Below, piece by piece: positions 47,001 through 54,962 of a DNA stretch of 64,000 bases. The notes beneath the pieces were generated by a model. The model made no database searches, was not told where the DNA came from, and worked only from the letters and a program-made list of their open reading frames with translations. Made by a program: the position numbers and the translations under genes. The stretch is from assembly GCA_963663975.2 (NCBI GenBank), contig CAXXRA010000015.1:1054001-1118000 (forward strand), given 5' to 3'. Each line of letters begins with the position of its first letter. Position 1 is the first letter of the stretch. This stretch comes from JANQRX01 sp963663975. GTDB lineage: Bacteria; Pseudomonadota; Alphaproteobacteria; Rhizobiales; Kaistiaceae.

Positions 47001-47533
47001 CCACCGATGGCGGGACCGGCATCTCGCCGCTTGACCGTGGCCGGGTGGTGCATCGGCTGCTGCAGTCGCTGCCCGATCGGCGAGCGGGCGATCGTCGCCA
47101 CACGGCCCAGGCATGGCTGAACCACATTGCCCCCCAGTGGCCGTCCGACGAACGGATCGCAACGGTCGAGCAGGTCCTGGCAATCCTCGACGACCCGGCC
47201 TTCGCGCCGGTATTTCTCCCCGGCAGCCGCGCCGAAGTCGACATTGCCGGTCGCGATGGTGCCACTCTCGTCAGCGGGCGCATCGACCGCCTGACGGTGA
47301 CCGACGACCATGTCCTCATCGTCGACTACAAGACCAACCGCGTGGTGCCGGAACGCATCGACGATGTCGACGATGTCTACATTGGTCAACTCGCTCATTA
47401 CTGCCGAATCCTTGGCCGGATCTATGCGACAAGGACGGTGGAGGCCGGCTTGTTGTGGACCAGCGGCCCGGTCCTGATGACAATTCCCGAAGACGTGATC
47501 GCCGATGTGAGTTTGGCTCCGGACGGCGCTTAA
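44063..47533 (+). CDS. addA: Double-strand break repair helicase-nuclease AddA
   Basis: UvrD-type 3'-5' helicase with a nuclease domain. About 1156 residues: Walker A ANAGSGKTYVLARRVI, LTFTRAAAAEMAAR, IQTIHAFCERLLHQFPFEA, Walker B DHILVDEAQDTNPRQW, DEKQSIYSFQGA, MTVHGAKGLEAGIVFLVD, LLYVGMTRARDRLVV, and the C-terminal nuclease SGRIDRL and LIVDYKTNR. GTG 44063 overlaps the addB stop (GTGA). The order addB-addA-trxA is usual in the class. Confidence 0.95.
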   Translation: MSPAPDNGRAASPAGPPVQATDPLVSAWVSANAGSGKTYVLARRVIRLLLGGVEPGRILCLTFTRAAAAEMAARVFGELSRWAVMDDAALAAEIAEVDGRQPSEQLLSDGRRLFARALDTPGGLKIQTIHAFCERLLHQFPFEANVAGRFEVLEDIAARALRDEARRLAWVRAAREPRSVLGRALATALAHASDFVHEASIIEFVERRDQLRLWIDRFGSLERAIAGLIGELGLVEGEDAVSIRARFVSEAGFGRDDTARLHELLGSGGKRDRAAAARLAPVVSATNADLRAEAWLSFFTTKSGDFRVAEQLVSKGVCERWPDLTDLLTAESTRLEGLVDRLRLVECYESSAAMIRLADGAITEYAGLKRRRGVLDFEDLVVKTAALLSRADASAWVHYKLDRGLDHILVDEAQDTNPRQWQVVEALAEEFFAGEGASEAVRTVFAVGDEKQSIYSFQGAVPAWFGEIRKRLRERAEGAGYGWHDVRLHVSHRSTPAVLSAVDQVFARPEVHDGVTFGAGAPVHEAARRNQPGRVTIWPQFEPPDKPQPDDWATPLDHLGEASPEIMLATRISDTIAGWLRDGERLEATGESIRARDILILTRTRGALTEAINRRLKTRGVPIAGIDRLALTEHIVVMDLLALGRIVHLPQDDLALAAVLKSPLIGLDDEALFTIAHDRHGALWSALTDREDDPQLAAAAARLSSWMRAAQELGPHAFYSRVAASDGGRRAFLERLGPEADDVLDEFLSLALNYERANVPTIQGFVSWLAEAEAEVEVKRDADTERDQVRVMTVHGAKGLEAGIVFLVDNGSQPVHPSHDPRLLALSDDADPLSPSALVWNRSSKVLPRRVRASLESWRERARREYRRLLYVGMTRARDRLVVCGMVKRTSDREGGWHALVRQALEPECRRIEDDDGWTVLEWSDEDGVAAPPSTEAATMAPVITAPPWLGRPAPPPERAIVRVTASSALEPPRTARAGPTDGGTGISPLDRGRVVHRLLQSLPDRRAGDRRHTAQAWLNHIAPQWPSDERIATVEQVLAILDDPAFAPVFLPGSRAEVDIAGRDGATLVSGRIDRLTVTDDHVLIVDYKTNRVVPERIDDVDDVYIGQLAHYCRILGRIYATRTVEAGLLWTSGPVLMTIPEDVIADVSLAPDGA

Positions 47534-47650
47534 CGGCGGGGAATCGTAGACTGTCCCGCGTCGCTTCCGGTGCGCCAAACCCGTCCGGCTTGACTCGCCC
47601 CGATCACCACCTAGGTTCGGATCACTTCCTTCAACCGCCCGAGGCGCGAC

Positions 47651-47968
47651 ATGCCAGCAACTGTAACCGATGCGAATTTCGAACAAGACGTCCTGAAATC
47701 ATCCGACCCGGTCGTGGTGGATTTCTGGGCGGAATGGTGCGGACCCTGCCGTATGATTTCCCCGGCGCTCGAAGAGATCGCCACCGAGATGGAAGGCAAG
47801 GTCAAGATCGCCAAGCTCAATGTTGACGAGAATCCCAACATCACGATCAAATACGGCGTTCGCTCGATCCCGACCCTGATCATGTTCAAGGACGGCGAAC
47901 CGATGTCGATGCAGGTTGGCGCCGCGTCCAAGAGCAAGCTTTCGGAGTGGATTTCCGGCGCGATCTAA
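47651..47968 (+). CDS. trxA: Thioredoxin
   Basis: A 105-residue thioredoxin with the redox motif in FWAEWCGPCRMISPALEEIA and the cis-proline loop YGVRSIPTLIMFKDGE. ATG 47651 is preceded by GAGGCG. A strong terminator follows 29 bp after the stop. Confidence 0.97.
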   Translation: MPATVTDANFEQDVLKSSDPVVVDFWAEWCGPCRMISPALEEIATEMEGKVKIAKLNVDENPNITIKYGVRSIPTLIMFKDGEPMSMQVGAASKSKLSEWISGAI

Positions 47969-47997
47969 ACTTCGCTCCGGGACCGAAACGATTTGGG

Positions 47998-48024
47998 GGG
48001 GAGCCGTCGGCTCCCCTCTTTTTT
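47998..48024 (+). terminator. Rho-independent terminator after trxA
   Basis: GGGGAGCC (47998-48005), loop GTC, GGCTCCCC (48009-48016), followed by TCTTTTTT. A perfect 8-bp GC-rich stem with a T-run marks the end of the addB-addA-trxA transcript and of the conserved chromosomal block. Confidence 0.92.
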
Positions 48025-48025
48025 G

Positions 48026-48383
48026 GTTTCGACCCTGCGCACGAACATTGCCGCTGAGACCGCCATCATGACTGATGAAGCGGGCCAGAATAGGTACATC
48101 GGTGAGGTGTTCGCCAGCCACGAATTTGTCCGCCACGGCGCGCTGGCGAATACGTGCGCGACGACGTTCACACCAACACGATCGAAGGCGATTCAGCACC
48201 TTCAAGCGCAGTATGCGCGGCGTCTACCAGCATTTCAGCGAGGCGCACCTGCACCGCTATCTGGCGGAGTTCGATTTCCGCCACAACAACCGGTCAGCAC
48301 TTGGCATTGAGGATCAGGCAAGGGCTGGTCGGGCGCCTGAAGGCATTAGCGGCAAGCGTCTGACCTACCGGCGGTCTTACTGA
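48026..48383 (+). pseudogene. IS1595-type (ISXO2-like) transposase remnant
   Basis: Only the C-terminal third is left, in three frames: IMTDEAGQNRYIGEVFASHE then DDVHTNTIEG then FKRSMRGVYQHFSEAHLHRY with LAEFDFRHNNRSALGIED and GKRLTYRRSY. These are the last two catalytic regions of ISXO2-like transposases. At least two frameshifts and the missing N-terminus make it dead. It abuts the trxA terminator, marking the border of the accessory region. Confidence 0.85.
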
Positions 48384-48578
48384 GGCTGAGGGCTACCAAA
48401 AACCGGTACAGTTTGCAGCTCCGCTGTGGAAAGGGTTGTTTCGGAGGCGTAATAACCCTTGATTCGTCTAAGGAATCCACTTATAACTTATGGCTGGCAG
48501 TCATGCGCCGGGATATCCCAGAGCGTTCGCAAGATCGCAGGCGAGAGATCGCAATCATGGGCCGGGGGGCTGCCACTT

Positions 48579-49373
48579 TCATTCAAACAACGCGATGAAT
48601 CGGCCTTGTTCGTCGGTTAGGCCACAATCCTCTGGTTTGGGAACAACCTTAACGCCGTAACTCAGATAGTTACCCCTTCTTTCGTAGGTGATGGGCTTAA
48701 GAATTTCAGCATAGCGGGGCTCGCAATTGCCGTAATGATTGGGCTCCACACCTGCGGCAAAAGCTGACGCAGTAGCGTCGGCAAGTTGGAGGCTCGCGCT
48801 GGTTGAGTGATCTTTGGCATCCACGGCGTCTATGTCGATGACCGACCAGTGGATCTGAATGTCTTTATCGTCGGACGATTCCAGCCGGTGCAGGTAGTCC
48901 CTGAAATCGCTGTACGACATACCGCCGCGACGAGAGAATGTTATCGCTACCCTGCCATCGCCTTCGGGCACTCGCGGCCTTAGGTCCCTGCAAAGCCAAG
49001 ACAGGCGCTCTATGAGGTAGCGCGTCATATAGAAATAAAGCTGGTTCTTTTCGACGTATATGCCCGTTGGTATGGGCCTCTTCGCCGCCAAAACACTTAT
49101 TGCCCGCAATGGCTTGGAGGCAATGACGTTCGCTGCAACGACACGTTGGTTGTGGTTCAGGGTGGCGAAATGCAGTTCGCGGCTCTTTTTCTCAGGCATC
49201 TGGCCCATGATTTCATCGCGCCATGCAACAGAGTCCAAAGTATGGGTCTGGCGGAACAAACAGGCTGATATGACAAGCCACATTGTTGCGCCGCCCTGCT
49301 TCCCAGGCACGCGAAACTTGTCCAGTCCGTCATCCCCAGACTCGTCGATGAATGCTAGGTAGCTGTAACTCAT
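48579..49373 (-). CDS. DUF3800 domain protein
   Basis: A 264-residue protein opening MSYSYLAFIDESGDDGLDKF; the early FIDESGD is the signature of DUF3800, an RNase H-like fold family of unknown biochemical role often found in genomic islands and near defence genes or transposons. Later conserved-looking points are HFATLNHNQ and a C-terminal DAVDAKDHSTSASLQLADA, where the acidic residues of the fold are expected. It is intact and lies alone between an IS1595 remnant and an IS21 element; base composition is lower in GC than the housekeeping region. Its role is unknown. Confidence 0.8.
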   Translation of the reverse strand: MSYSYLAFIDESGDDGLDKFRVPGKQGGATMWLVISACLFRQTHTLDSVAWRDEIMGQMPEKKSRELHFATLNHNQRVVAANVIASKPLRAISVLAAKRPIPTGIYVEKNQLYFYMTRYLIERLSWLCRDLRPRVPEGDGRVAITFSRRGGMSYSDFRDYLHRLESSDDKDIQIHWSVIDIDAVDAKDHSTSASLQLADATASAFAAGVEPNHYGNCEPRYAEILKPITYERRGNYLSYGVKVVPKPEDCGLTDEQGRFIALFE

Positions 49374-49589
49374 GACATTGGAGCTTTAGGTTTGGCCCAT
49401 AAGGTACGAAAGGACAACCAGCGGCGAAAATTCATGACTGCCTGTCAAACGGCTTTCAATATTGACCCCCGATCGGCGTGCAAAATTGACTCCCCTGAGC
49501 GGCACGGCGGAGGTTGTCCCGGTAGTCAATAGGGGGGGTACCTGTTGACCCACCGGGGCAACCGGGCCGCAGGCACGGCCGGCGGCGGC

Positions 49590-50318
49590 TCAGGAGCGGT
49601 TCTTGAAGCGCCAGCTCTCGTTGCCGGTCTCGATGATCTCGCAATGATGGGTGAGACGGTCGAGCAGGGCTGTGGTCATCTTGGGGTCGCCGAAGACGGA
49701 TGGCCATTCGCCGAAGGCGAGGTTGGTGGTGATGACGATAGAGGTGCGCTCGTAGAGCCGGCTCATGAGGTGGAAGAGCAGCTGCCCGCCGGCCTGGGCG
49801 AAGGGCAGGTAGCCGAGTTCGTCGAGGATGACGAAGTCGCGGCGTACAAGCTGATCTGCGGTGCGGCCCTGGCGTCCGGCGCGGAGCTCGGCCTCGAGGT
49901 GGTTGACCAGGTCGACGACGTTGTAGCAGCGGCCCCGGGCGCCCTTGCGGATGCAGGAGCGCGCGATGGCGACGGCGAGATGGGTCTTGCCGGTGCCGGT
50001 GCCGCCGACCAGCACGATGTTGCGCTTGCCCTCCAGGAAGCCGCCGCCGGCGAGCTCCTGGATCAGGGGCTCGTTGACTGGCGAGGCGGCGAAGTCGAAG
50101 TCGGCCAGCTCCTTGGCCGTTGGCAACCTGGCGGACGCCATCTGGTACTTGATCGAGCGCGCCGTCTTGTCGGCGATCTCGACCTGCAGCAGCGTACCGA
50201 TGATCTGCTGCACCGGATGACGACGCTTGAGCCCGTCGGCAAGGATGTCGTCGTAGGCGGCGCGCATGCCCGCGAGCTTCAACGCCGTCATCATCGCCAG
50301 CACCTCATGACGCTCCAT
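49590..50318 (-). CDS. istB: IS21-family helper ATPase IstB
   Basis: AAA+ ATPase that selects target DNA and activates the IstA transposase. The 242 residues contain Walker A VGGTGTGKTHLAVAIA (about 104-118), Walker B FVILDELGYLPF, and SIVITTNLAFGEW. The start overlaps the end of istA by 14 bp. It appears intact. Confidence 0.95.
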   Translation of the reverse strand: MERHEVLAMMTALKLAGMRAAYDDILADGLKRRHPVQQIIGTLLQVEIADKTARSIKYQMASARLPTAKELADFDFAASPVNEPLIQELAGGGFLEGKRNIVLVGGTGTGKTHLAVAIARSCIRKGARGRCYNVVDLVNHLEAELRAGRQGRTADQLVRRDFVILDELGYLPFAQAGGQLLFHLMSRLYERTSIVITTNLAFGEWPSVFGDPKMTTALLDRLTHHCEIIETGNESWRFKNRS

Positions 50319-51828
50319 GACCGGCCTCCCTCAGGCGATCGTAGCGCTGACAGTCGGCCACCGGCCGGTGGCGAAGCTGCAGGCCCTCGGGCGTCGGGAT
50401 GGTCGCCGGCGGTGCCGGCTGGCACTGCCGGGCGAGGATGTTGAGCTCGACGTCGGCGCTGCAGGCGCCGCAGTCGAGCGCCTCGGCACAGGCCGCCTCG
50501 ACCGCCTCCAGCCCGTCCTCCTGAACCGCCGCGAGGATCCTCACGAACTGCCTGTCACCGTCGTCGCAACCCGTCAGCCGGGCCCGTATGCGGCCGAGCG
50601 CGCCGGGCAGTTGCCAGCCCTTGAAGGGCGCGCCATTGCGCAGCGCGCCGGGCTTCCTCGTCAGGATCGGCACGTAGTGCCACGGATCGTAGGCGACCTG
50701 GCCGCGCCCGAAGCTGCGGGGATGCTCGGCGACGGTCTCGCCGTCCTGGCGGATGACGATCCGATCGGCGTAGGCCCGCACGTCGACCGGCCGCCCGACG
50801 GCACGGGCGGCGACGCTGTAGTGGTTGTTGTCGAAGCGCACCAGACAGGTCTTGGACACCGCCACCTCGGTGGCGTGGAAGCCGTCGAAGGGGCCGCGAT
50901 AGGCCATCAAGAAGGGCCGCTCCTCCTCGAACACCTGCCACACCGTCTTGCTCTCGATCGTCGGATGCGGCCGCTTCTTGGCGTCCTCGATACACCGATC
51001 CATCAGCCACTCGTTGATCTCGACGTAGGAGCGGCCCCGCGGGATGGGCACGAACAGGCGGCCGCGGACGTCACCCACCTGCCTCTCGACCTGCCCCTTC
51101 TCCCAGCCCGCACCCGGAGTGCACGCCACCGGCTCCACCAGATGGTGGGAGCACAGCTCCAGAAAGCGCCGATTGTAGGCGCGCTCCTTGCCGACGAAGA
51201 CCATGCTCACCGCCGTCTTCATGTTGTCGTAGATGCCCCGCCGGCAGACCCCGCCGAAGAAGTGGAAGGCCCGTTCGTGCGCCTCGAACACCATCTCCTG
51301 GCTCTCGCGCGGGAAGATCTGAACCAGCTGCATGCGGCTGTAGCAGAGCCGCATGTGCGCCGCCTTCACCTTGGTCGTCACACCCGACAGGCGCGCGTAC
51401 TCGTGGCTCCAGTCGAACTGGTAGGCCTCGCCGGGATCGAAGCTCAGCGGCACAAAACCCTGCGACGGCGACAACAGCCGCCACCGCCGACGCCAGGTCC
51501 TGGCGTAGCGGCGCACTGCGTCGTAGCCGCCGCCATAGCCCAGAGCCGCAAGGTCTTCATGAATCCGCAGCAGAGACAGCCGATCCCGGCGCGGCCTCTT
51601 CTCGTTGGCCTCCAGCTGGCGCTCGAGCTCATCCACCCACGGCCCAAGCTTCGGCATCGGCTGGATCTTGCGCTCGTAGCTGTACGAGGTCTCATCGCCC
51701 CGCACCACCTTGCGCACCGTGTTCTTCGAAACCCTCAAATCCCGGGCGATCTTCTTGATCGGAACGCCCCTCACCAGATGATCCCGACGTATCCGTGCGA
51801 TCGTCTCCACAACCAGCATCTCCCCCAC
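50305..51828 (-). CDS. istA: IS21-family transposase IstA
   Basis: DDE transposase of 507 residues with an N-terminal helix-turn-helix (GVPIKKIARDLRVSKNTVRK), a second HTH, and an integrase core (YQFDWSHEYARL for the first aspartate, GGVCRRGIYDNMKTAV for the second, WEKGQVERQVGDVRGRL for the glutamate). It is intact, so the element could still be active. Confidence 0.95.
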   Translation of the reverse strand: MGEMLVVETIARIRRDHLVRGVPIKKIARDLRVSKNTVRKVVRGDETSYSYERKIQPMPKLGPWVDELERQLEANEKRPRRDRLSLLRIHEDLAALGYGGGYDAVRRYARTWRRRWRLLSPSQGFVPLSFDPGEAYQFDWSHEYARLSGVTTKVKAAHMRLCYSRMQLVQIFPRESQEMVFEAHERAFHFFGGVCRRGIYDNMKTAVSMVFVGKERAYNRRFLELCSHHLVEPVACTPGAGWEKGQVERQVGDVRGRLFVPIPRGRSYVEINEWLMDRCIEDAKKRPHPTIESKTVWQVFEEERPFLMAYRGPFDGFHATEVAVSKTCLVRFDNNHYSVAARAVGRPVDVRAYADRIVIRQDGETVAEHPRSFGRGQVAYDPWHYVPILTRKPGALRNGAPFKGWQLPGALGRIRARLTGCDDGDRQFVRILAAVQEDGLEAVEAACAEALDCGACSADVELNILARQCQPAPPATIPTPEGLQLRHRPVADCQRYDRLREAGHGAS

Positions 51829-51935
51829 CTCGTCTGTCCAAACAACGAGGTGTGTTAAAAATCACAAAACCAGGGGGGTCAATTTTGGACGCCGATTACC
51901 CCACCAAGGGGGTCAATATTCCACGCCGATCAACA

Positions 51936-52257
51936 CCCACGGCGTCAGATGTCCATGTTGCTAGGCTCGGGATCAACGCGAAGAAGTGCATCTCGCCAAA
52001 GCCATCAGTACTCTCGGCCGCTCGGTATCGATCGCACATATACCGACCACAATTCGGACGAATGACTGATGAACGCGCGGCCGAGATAAATCATGTCTTC
52101 GACCTGAAGAGACGCCATGGGGTTTGCAAAACCGCAGAGTGGTTCTCCGATTTCATTGGTCGACATTGCATAGGGCGCCATTGCCCCCGCGAGCCCTTTT
52201 ACTCCGCCGACCGCGTGCAACATTTATGTTTCATTTAACACGAATGTTCGCTATGGT
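51936..52257. other. Intergenic region between the IS21 element and hicA
   Basis: About 322 bp with lower GC and no recognisable gene. A 72-codon minus-strand frame (52005-52223) has no family resemblance. Just before hicA, AACACGAATGTT (52228-52249 region) is a short palindrome that could serve a HicB-type operator; this is a guess. Confidence 0.35.
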
Positions 52258-52452
52258 ATGGTCGTGAACTCGAAGGAACTCAAAAAGCACCTCGCCAAGC
52301 AGGGCTGCCGGTTCGAAACGCAGGGCGGCGGGTCCGGTCATATCTGGGCAATGAAGGGAAACCGCCGGACGATTTTGCCGATGCATGGCAGCCGGAAAGA
52401 GTTGCCGAAGGGGACGGTGAACAGGATATTGAAGGACTTGGGACTGAAATAA
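52258..52452 (+). CDS. hicA: HicA-type mRNA interferase toxin
   Basis: A 64-residue double-stranded-RNA-binding-fold toxin that blocks translation by cleaving mRNA. It begins NSKELKKHLAKQGCRFETQG, has the catalytic histidine in GSGHIWAM, and ends PKGTVNRILKDLGLK, all typical of HicA. The stop overlaps the hicB start (TAATG). The order toxin then antitoxin is the normal HicAB one. Confidence 0.93.
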   Translation: MVVNSKELKKHLAKQGCRFETQGGGSGHIWAMKGNRRTILPMHGSRKELPKGTVNRILKDLGLK

Positions 52453-53045
52453 TGGGCCACTGGTATCGACTGAAGCTCGAACCCGACGAGGAGACCGGCA
52501 ACATCGCCGTGGACTCGCCCGACTTTCCGGAACTGCACTCGTTCGGCGAAACCGAGGCCGACGCCCTGCACTGGGGGCTTGATGCAGTCCTGGAGGTTCT
52601 GGCGGGCCGCATGCACTATCACGAGGACATCCCCCCTCCCCGTGCCAGGCGCCCGCGTGGTCGCGCGGTTGAGCTTCCCCTGCAGACCTACCTCAAGGTC
52701 GCGCTGTATATCGCGATGCGGGAGGCGGGCATCAGCAACTCGGAGCTGGCTCGCCGCCTCGAGGTACACCGCCCGCAGGTCAACCGGCTCTTCCGGCTCG
52801 ACCACAATTCCCGCATCGGTCAGCTCGAGGCCGCGTTCAAAGCCATCGGCGTGCCGCTGTCGATCGAGGCGAGCCTGCCGAGCGAGGCGCGGAAGCGTGC
52901 TCCGAAGGTTCAGTCTTACAAGATCGCGACATCGGGGCCCCCGATAATCCGGCATGAAGCGGTCCACGCGTTGCCCCACCGCGAGGCGATCAGTGGCCGC
53001 TTCAAAAAGGCGTCCGCGCCAAAGCGCAAAAAGACCTCTGCCTAG
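52452..53045 (+). CDS. hicB: HicB-type antitoxin with C-terminal DNA-binding domain
   Basis: A 197-residue antitoxin. Residues 1-60 are the HicB partial RNase H fold (GNIAVDSPDFPELHSFGETE and ADALHWGLDAV); residues 75-130 form a helix-turn-helix (REAGISNSELARRLEVHRPQ then VNRLFRL) for repression of its own operon. The last 60 residues are basic and of unknown role, making it longer than the usual 110-150. Confidence 0.9.
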   Translation: MGHWYRLKLEPDEETGNIAVDSPDFPELHSFGETEADALHWGLDAVLEVLAGRMHYHEDIPPPRARRPRGRAVELPLQTYLKVALYIAMREAGISNSELARRLEVHRPQVNRLFRLDHNSRIGQLEAAFKAIGVPLSIEASLPSEARKRAPKVQSYKIATSGPPIIRHEAVHALPHREAISGRFKKASAPKRKKTSA

Positions 53046-53139
53046 CTATTTCAGCACTTCGCAAGTGACGCGCGCATAGAGACTGATGACGTTGAAACTC
53101 GACGTCGTCGCGACAGCGAGTGATTTTCAATCAGGGCAA

Positions 53140-53610
53140 TCAGATCGCCGCTGTCCACCAAGTAGAAGCGAGCGACAAATCCGTGCTATCCAGAAACTTC
53201 GTCTTGGCGTGATCTTTGTGCGCCCCAACCACGATCAGCTGTGCGAAACCGCGACTTCTGAGTTCTATTCTGGCGGCATCGACCAACTCAGCGCCAACGT
53301 CGGACCATCTGTCGGGCGCAACAACACAAAAATCATCAACCAGGGCAGTAGGCCCTCCTGGTTGGTAAACAGGCGGCGTAGAAAGTTCGCGTGCTATCAA
53401 GAATCCAACGATCGTCTCATCTTCTTCAGCGACCAAGCTCACATTGTTCAAATCCAAGAAAAGTTGACCAAACCATTCGACACTTGAACGAGCGGAGTTG
53501 GTTGCTTTCTTCCAAAACCGCGGTTCGTACTTTTCGTACATGAGGCGTCGGCGCTCGACAAGTTTGACACACTCGGTGACATCTCTCGTTGTGGCTTGGC
53601 GAATGATCAT
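53140..53610 (-). CDS. GNAT-family N-acetyltransferase
   Basis: A 156-residue protein with the GNAT fold: MIIRQATTRDVTECVKLVER at the start, VSLVAEEDETIVGFLIAREL as the central strands, and DFCVVAPDRWSDVGAELVDA as a degenerate acetyl-CoA loop (the usual R/Q-x-x-G-x-G is not clear). The substrate is unknown. Confidence 0.72.
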   Translation of the reverse strand: MIIRQATTRDVTECVKLVERRRLMYEKYEPRFWKKATNSARSSVEWFGQLFLDLNNVSLVAEEDETIVGFLIARELSTPPVYQPGGPTALVDDFCVVAPDRWSDVGAELVDAARIELRSRGFAQLIVVGAHKDHAKTKFLDSTDLSLASTWWTAAI

Positions 53611-53993
53611 AAGAGCGCTGTGGCGGCCCTGACTGTTCTATTCATGGTTATTCATAGGACAGTTTAACACACCTGCGGATCGGGTTGCGGTTGTGACGAA
53701 CACCGGTAAGTCCATCGAAGATATCGTTGGCTGAGGAAAATTGCACAGGAGAAGGGCGTCGGTATTCCGGCCCAATGATGGCGTGGCAAATCACGGCGCG
53801 GGTGGCGCGGCATTCATCGGCAAGGATGGAACGGCGACCCCGTGATCATGGCGACTGGGACTGGAAACCCCGCAAATCCCTCGCCAACGCCTCATGTCTT
53901 GGCATCAAAATTTGCCTCGCCGACAAGGATCGACAACTGTACCACTCTCGACCTCCCATCTCGGGGATGCCGGATAAGACGGAGAATTTCAGC
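53611..53993. other. Intergenic region upstream of the AhpD-like gene
   Basis: About 383 bp between divergent genes. It contains two close direct repeats of TATTCAT (about 53639-53658), which could be part of a promoter or operator. The in-frame extension of the downstream gene to 53727 shows no homology-like sequence. No other feature is seen. Confidence 0.35.
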
Positions 53994-54599
53994 ATGGCAC
54001 GCGTTCGCGACATTGAAATCGATGAAGTTCCGGATGACGTGAAGCCTATCTACCGGCGTTTTGCGGAAGAGTATGGCCCGTTCCTGAACCAAGTGAAGGT
54101 ATTCGCACATCGGCCCTCGGCCCTGAAGCATATCCAAGGATTGCTGCTCGACCTTGCTGATGAGGCTGTGCTGCCCAAGCGTTATTTGGAGATCGCACTG
54201 GTCGTTGTCTCAAAGCTTAACGAGTGCGCCTATTGCGTTGCCCATCACGCGCCACGATTGGCCGACCAGGGGCTGGATGCGCAGACGGTCGCAAACATTC
54301 TGGAACCCGATTGTCCTGGTCTTGATGCCGTCGACCGGCTGGTGCGCGATTATTCGGTGGAAGTGACCGAGCGGCCACAATATATGCGCGACGCAATGTT
54401 CGAGGACCTGAAGCAACACTTCAGCCAAGAACAGATCGTTGAACTCACCCTACGCATAGCGCTCTGCGGCTTCTTCAACCGGTTCAATGACGCCTTGCAG
54501 ATCGACATCGAGGAAGGCGTCGTCGAGCACATGCTGGCCAAGGGCGGACGCCGGGAAGACCTGCCCGACCCGCAGCGCTCGGCTCCTGCGGAAGGCTAG
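53994..54599 (+). CDS. Carboxymuconolactone decarboxylase/AhpD-like protein
   Basis: A 201-residue alpha-helical protein with the AhpD-type redox motif in LNECAYCVAHHAPRL (Cys-x-x-Cys-x-x-x-His). Such proteins act as alkylhydroperoxidases or decarboxylases; the exact reaction is unknown. ATG 53994 is preceded by GGAGAATTTC and begins the conserved region. The next frame after the stop is a fragment of a maleate-isomerase-like gene, hinting that an operon once continued here. Confidence 0.82.
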   Translation: MARVRDIEIDEVPDDVKPIYRRFAEEYGPFLNQVKVFAHRPSALKHIQGLLLDLADEAVLPKRYLEIALVVVSKLNECAYCVAHHAPRLADQGLDAQTVANILEPDCPGLDAVDRLVRDYSVEVTERPQYMRDAMFEDLKQHFSQEQIVELTLRIALCGFFNRFNDALQIDIEEGVVEHMLAKGGRREDLPDPQRSAPAEG

Positions 54600-54601
54600 G
54601 C

Positions 54602-54718
54602 GTGTCCGGACGGGGCGGCCGTATTGGTTTGATGGTGCCGACCGGCAACACCGCTATGGAGCCCGAGTTCGATCGTATGGCTGCGAACGATGTCTCGGTC
54701 TACTGCTTCATCGGGTAA
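54602..54718 (+). pseudogene. N-terminal fragment of a maleate isomerase/Asp-Glu racemase-type gene
   Basis: From GTG 54602, the 38 codons read GRIGLMVPTGNTAMEPEFDR with MAANDVSVYC following, which closely resembles the first 35 residues of maleate cis-trans isomerases and arylmalonate decarboxylases. A TAA then ends the frame and no continuation is visible downstream. It starts 2 bp after the AhpD-like gene. It is interpreted as the left-over 5' end of a deleted gene. Confidence 0.65.
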
Positions 54719-54962
54719 TTCGATGATCTTCGGATGCCTCTAACGACGGGATAAGGTCGCCGACCAACCCGCTGGCCGGGACCAGGTTTGGCGGTCGGCA
54801 GTCGGCTTTCACCACGCGGATCGGATGTTTGGGCGCCCGGGGACAAAAGCCGCCGGCCCTGCGGCGTGTCGATCAGTTGAACGCCGTGTCATGATGGTTG
54901 CTCCCTAGCATGCCGTACGACGTCATTGCCCACGCGATCTGGCATGGCGGCAGCGCCAGACC

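Larger units (their letters stand above)
49443..51935 (-). mobile_element. IS21-family insertion sequence
   Basis: Complete element of about 2.49 kb encoding istA and istB on the minus strand. The right end read inward starts TGTTGATCGGCGTGGAATAT and the left end TGTCAAACGGCTTTCAATAT; both continue TTGACCCCC and then repeat (G)CAAAATTGAC/(C)CAAAATTGAC internally, the multiple end repeats typical of IS21. A target duplication is not obvious in the immediate flanks, so the exact tips may be off by a few bases. Confidence 0.88.

Noticed and set aside
50317..51858. Long plus-strand frame over istA
   Set aside because: Complement of an intact transposase; histidine/proline/arginine-rich composition typical of a shadow frame.
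49443..51935. IS21 element as the source of the surrounding island
   Set aside because: No second copy of the element flanks the DUF3800 or HicAB genes, so it cannot have carried them as a composite; no clear target duplication was found either.
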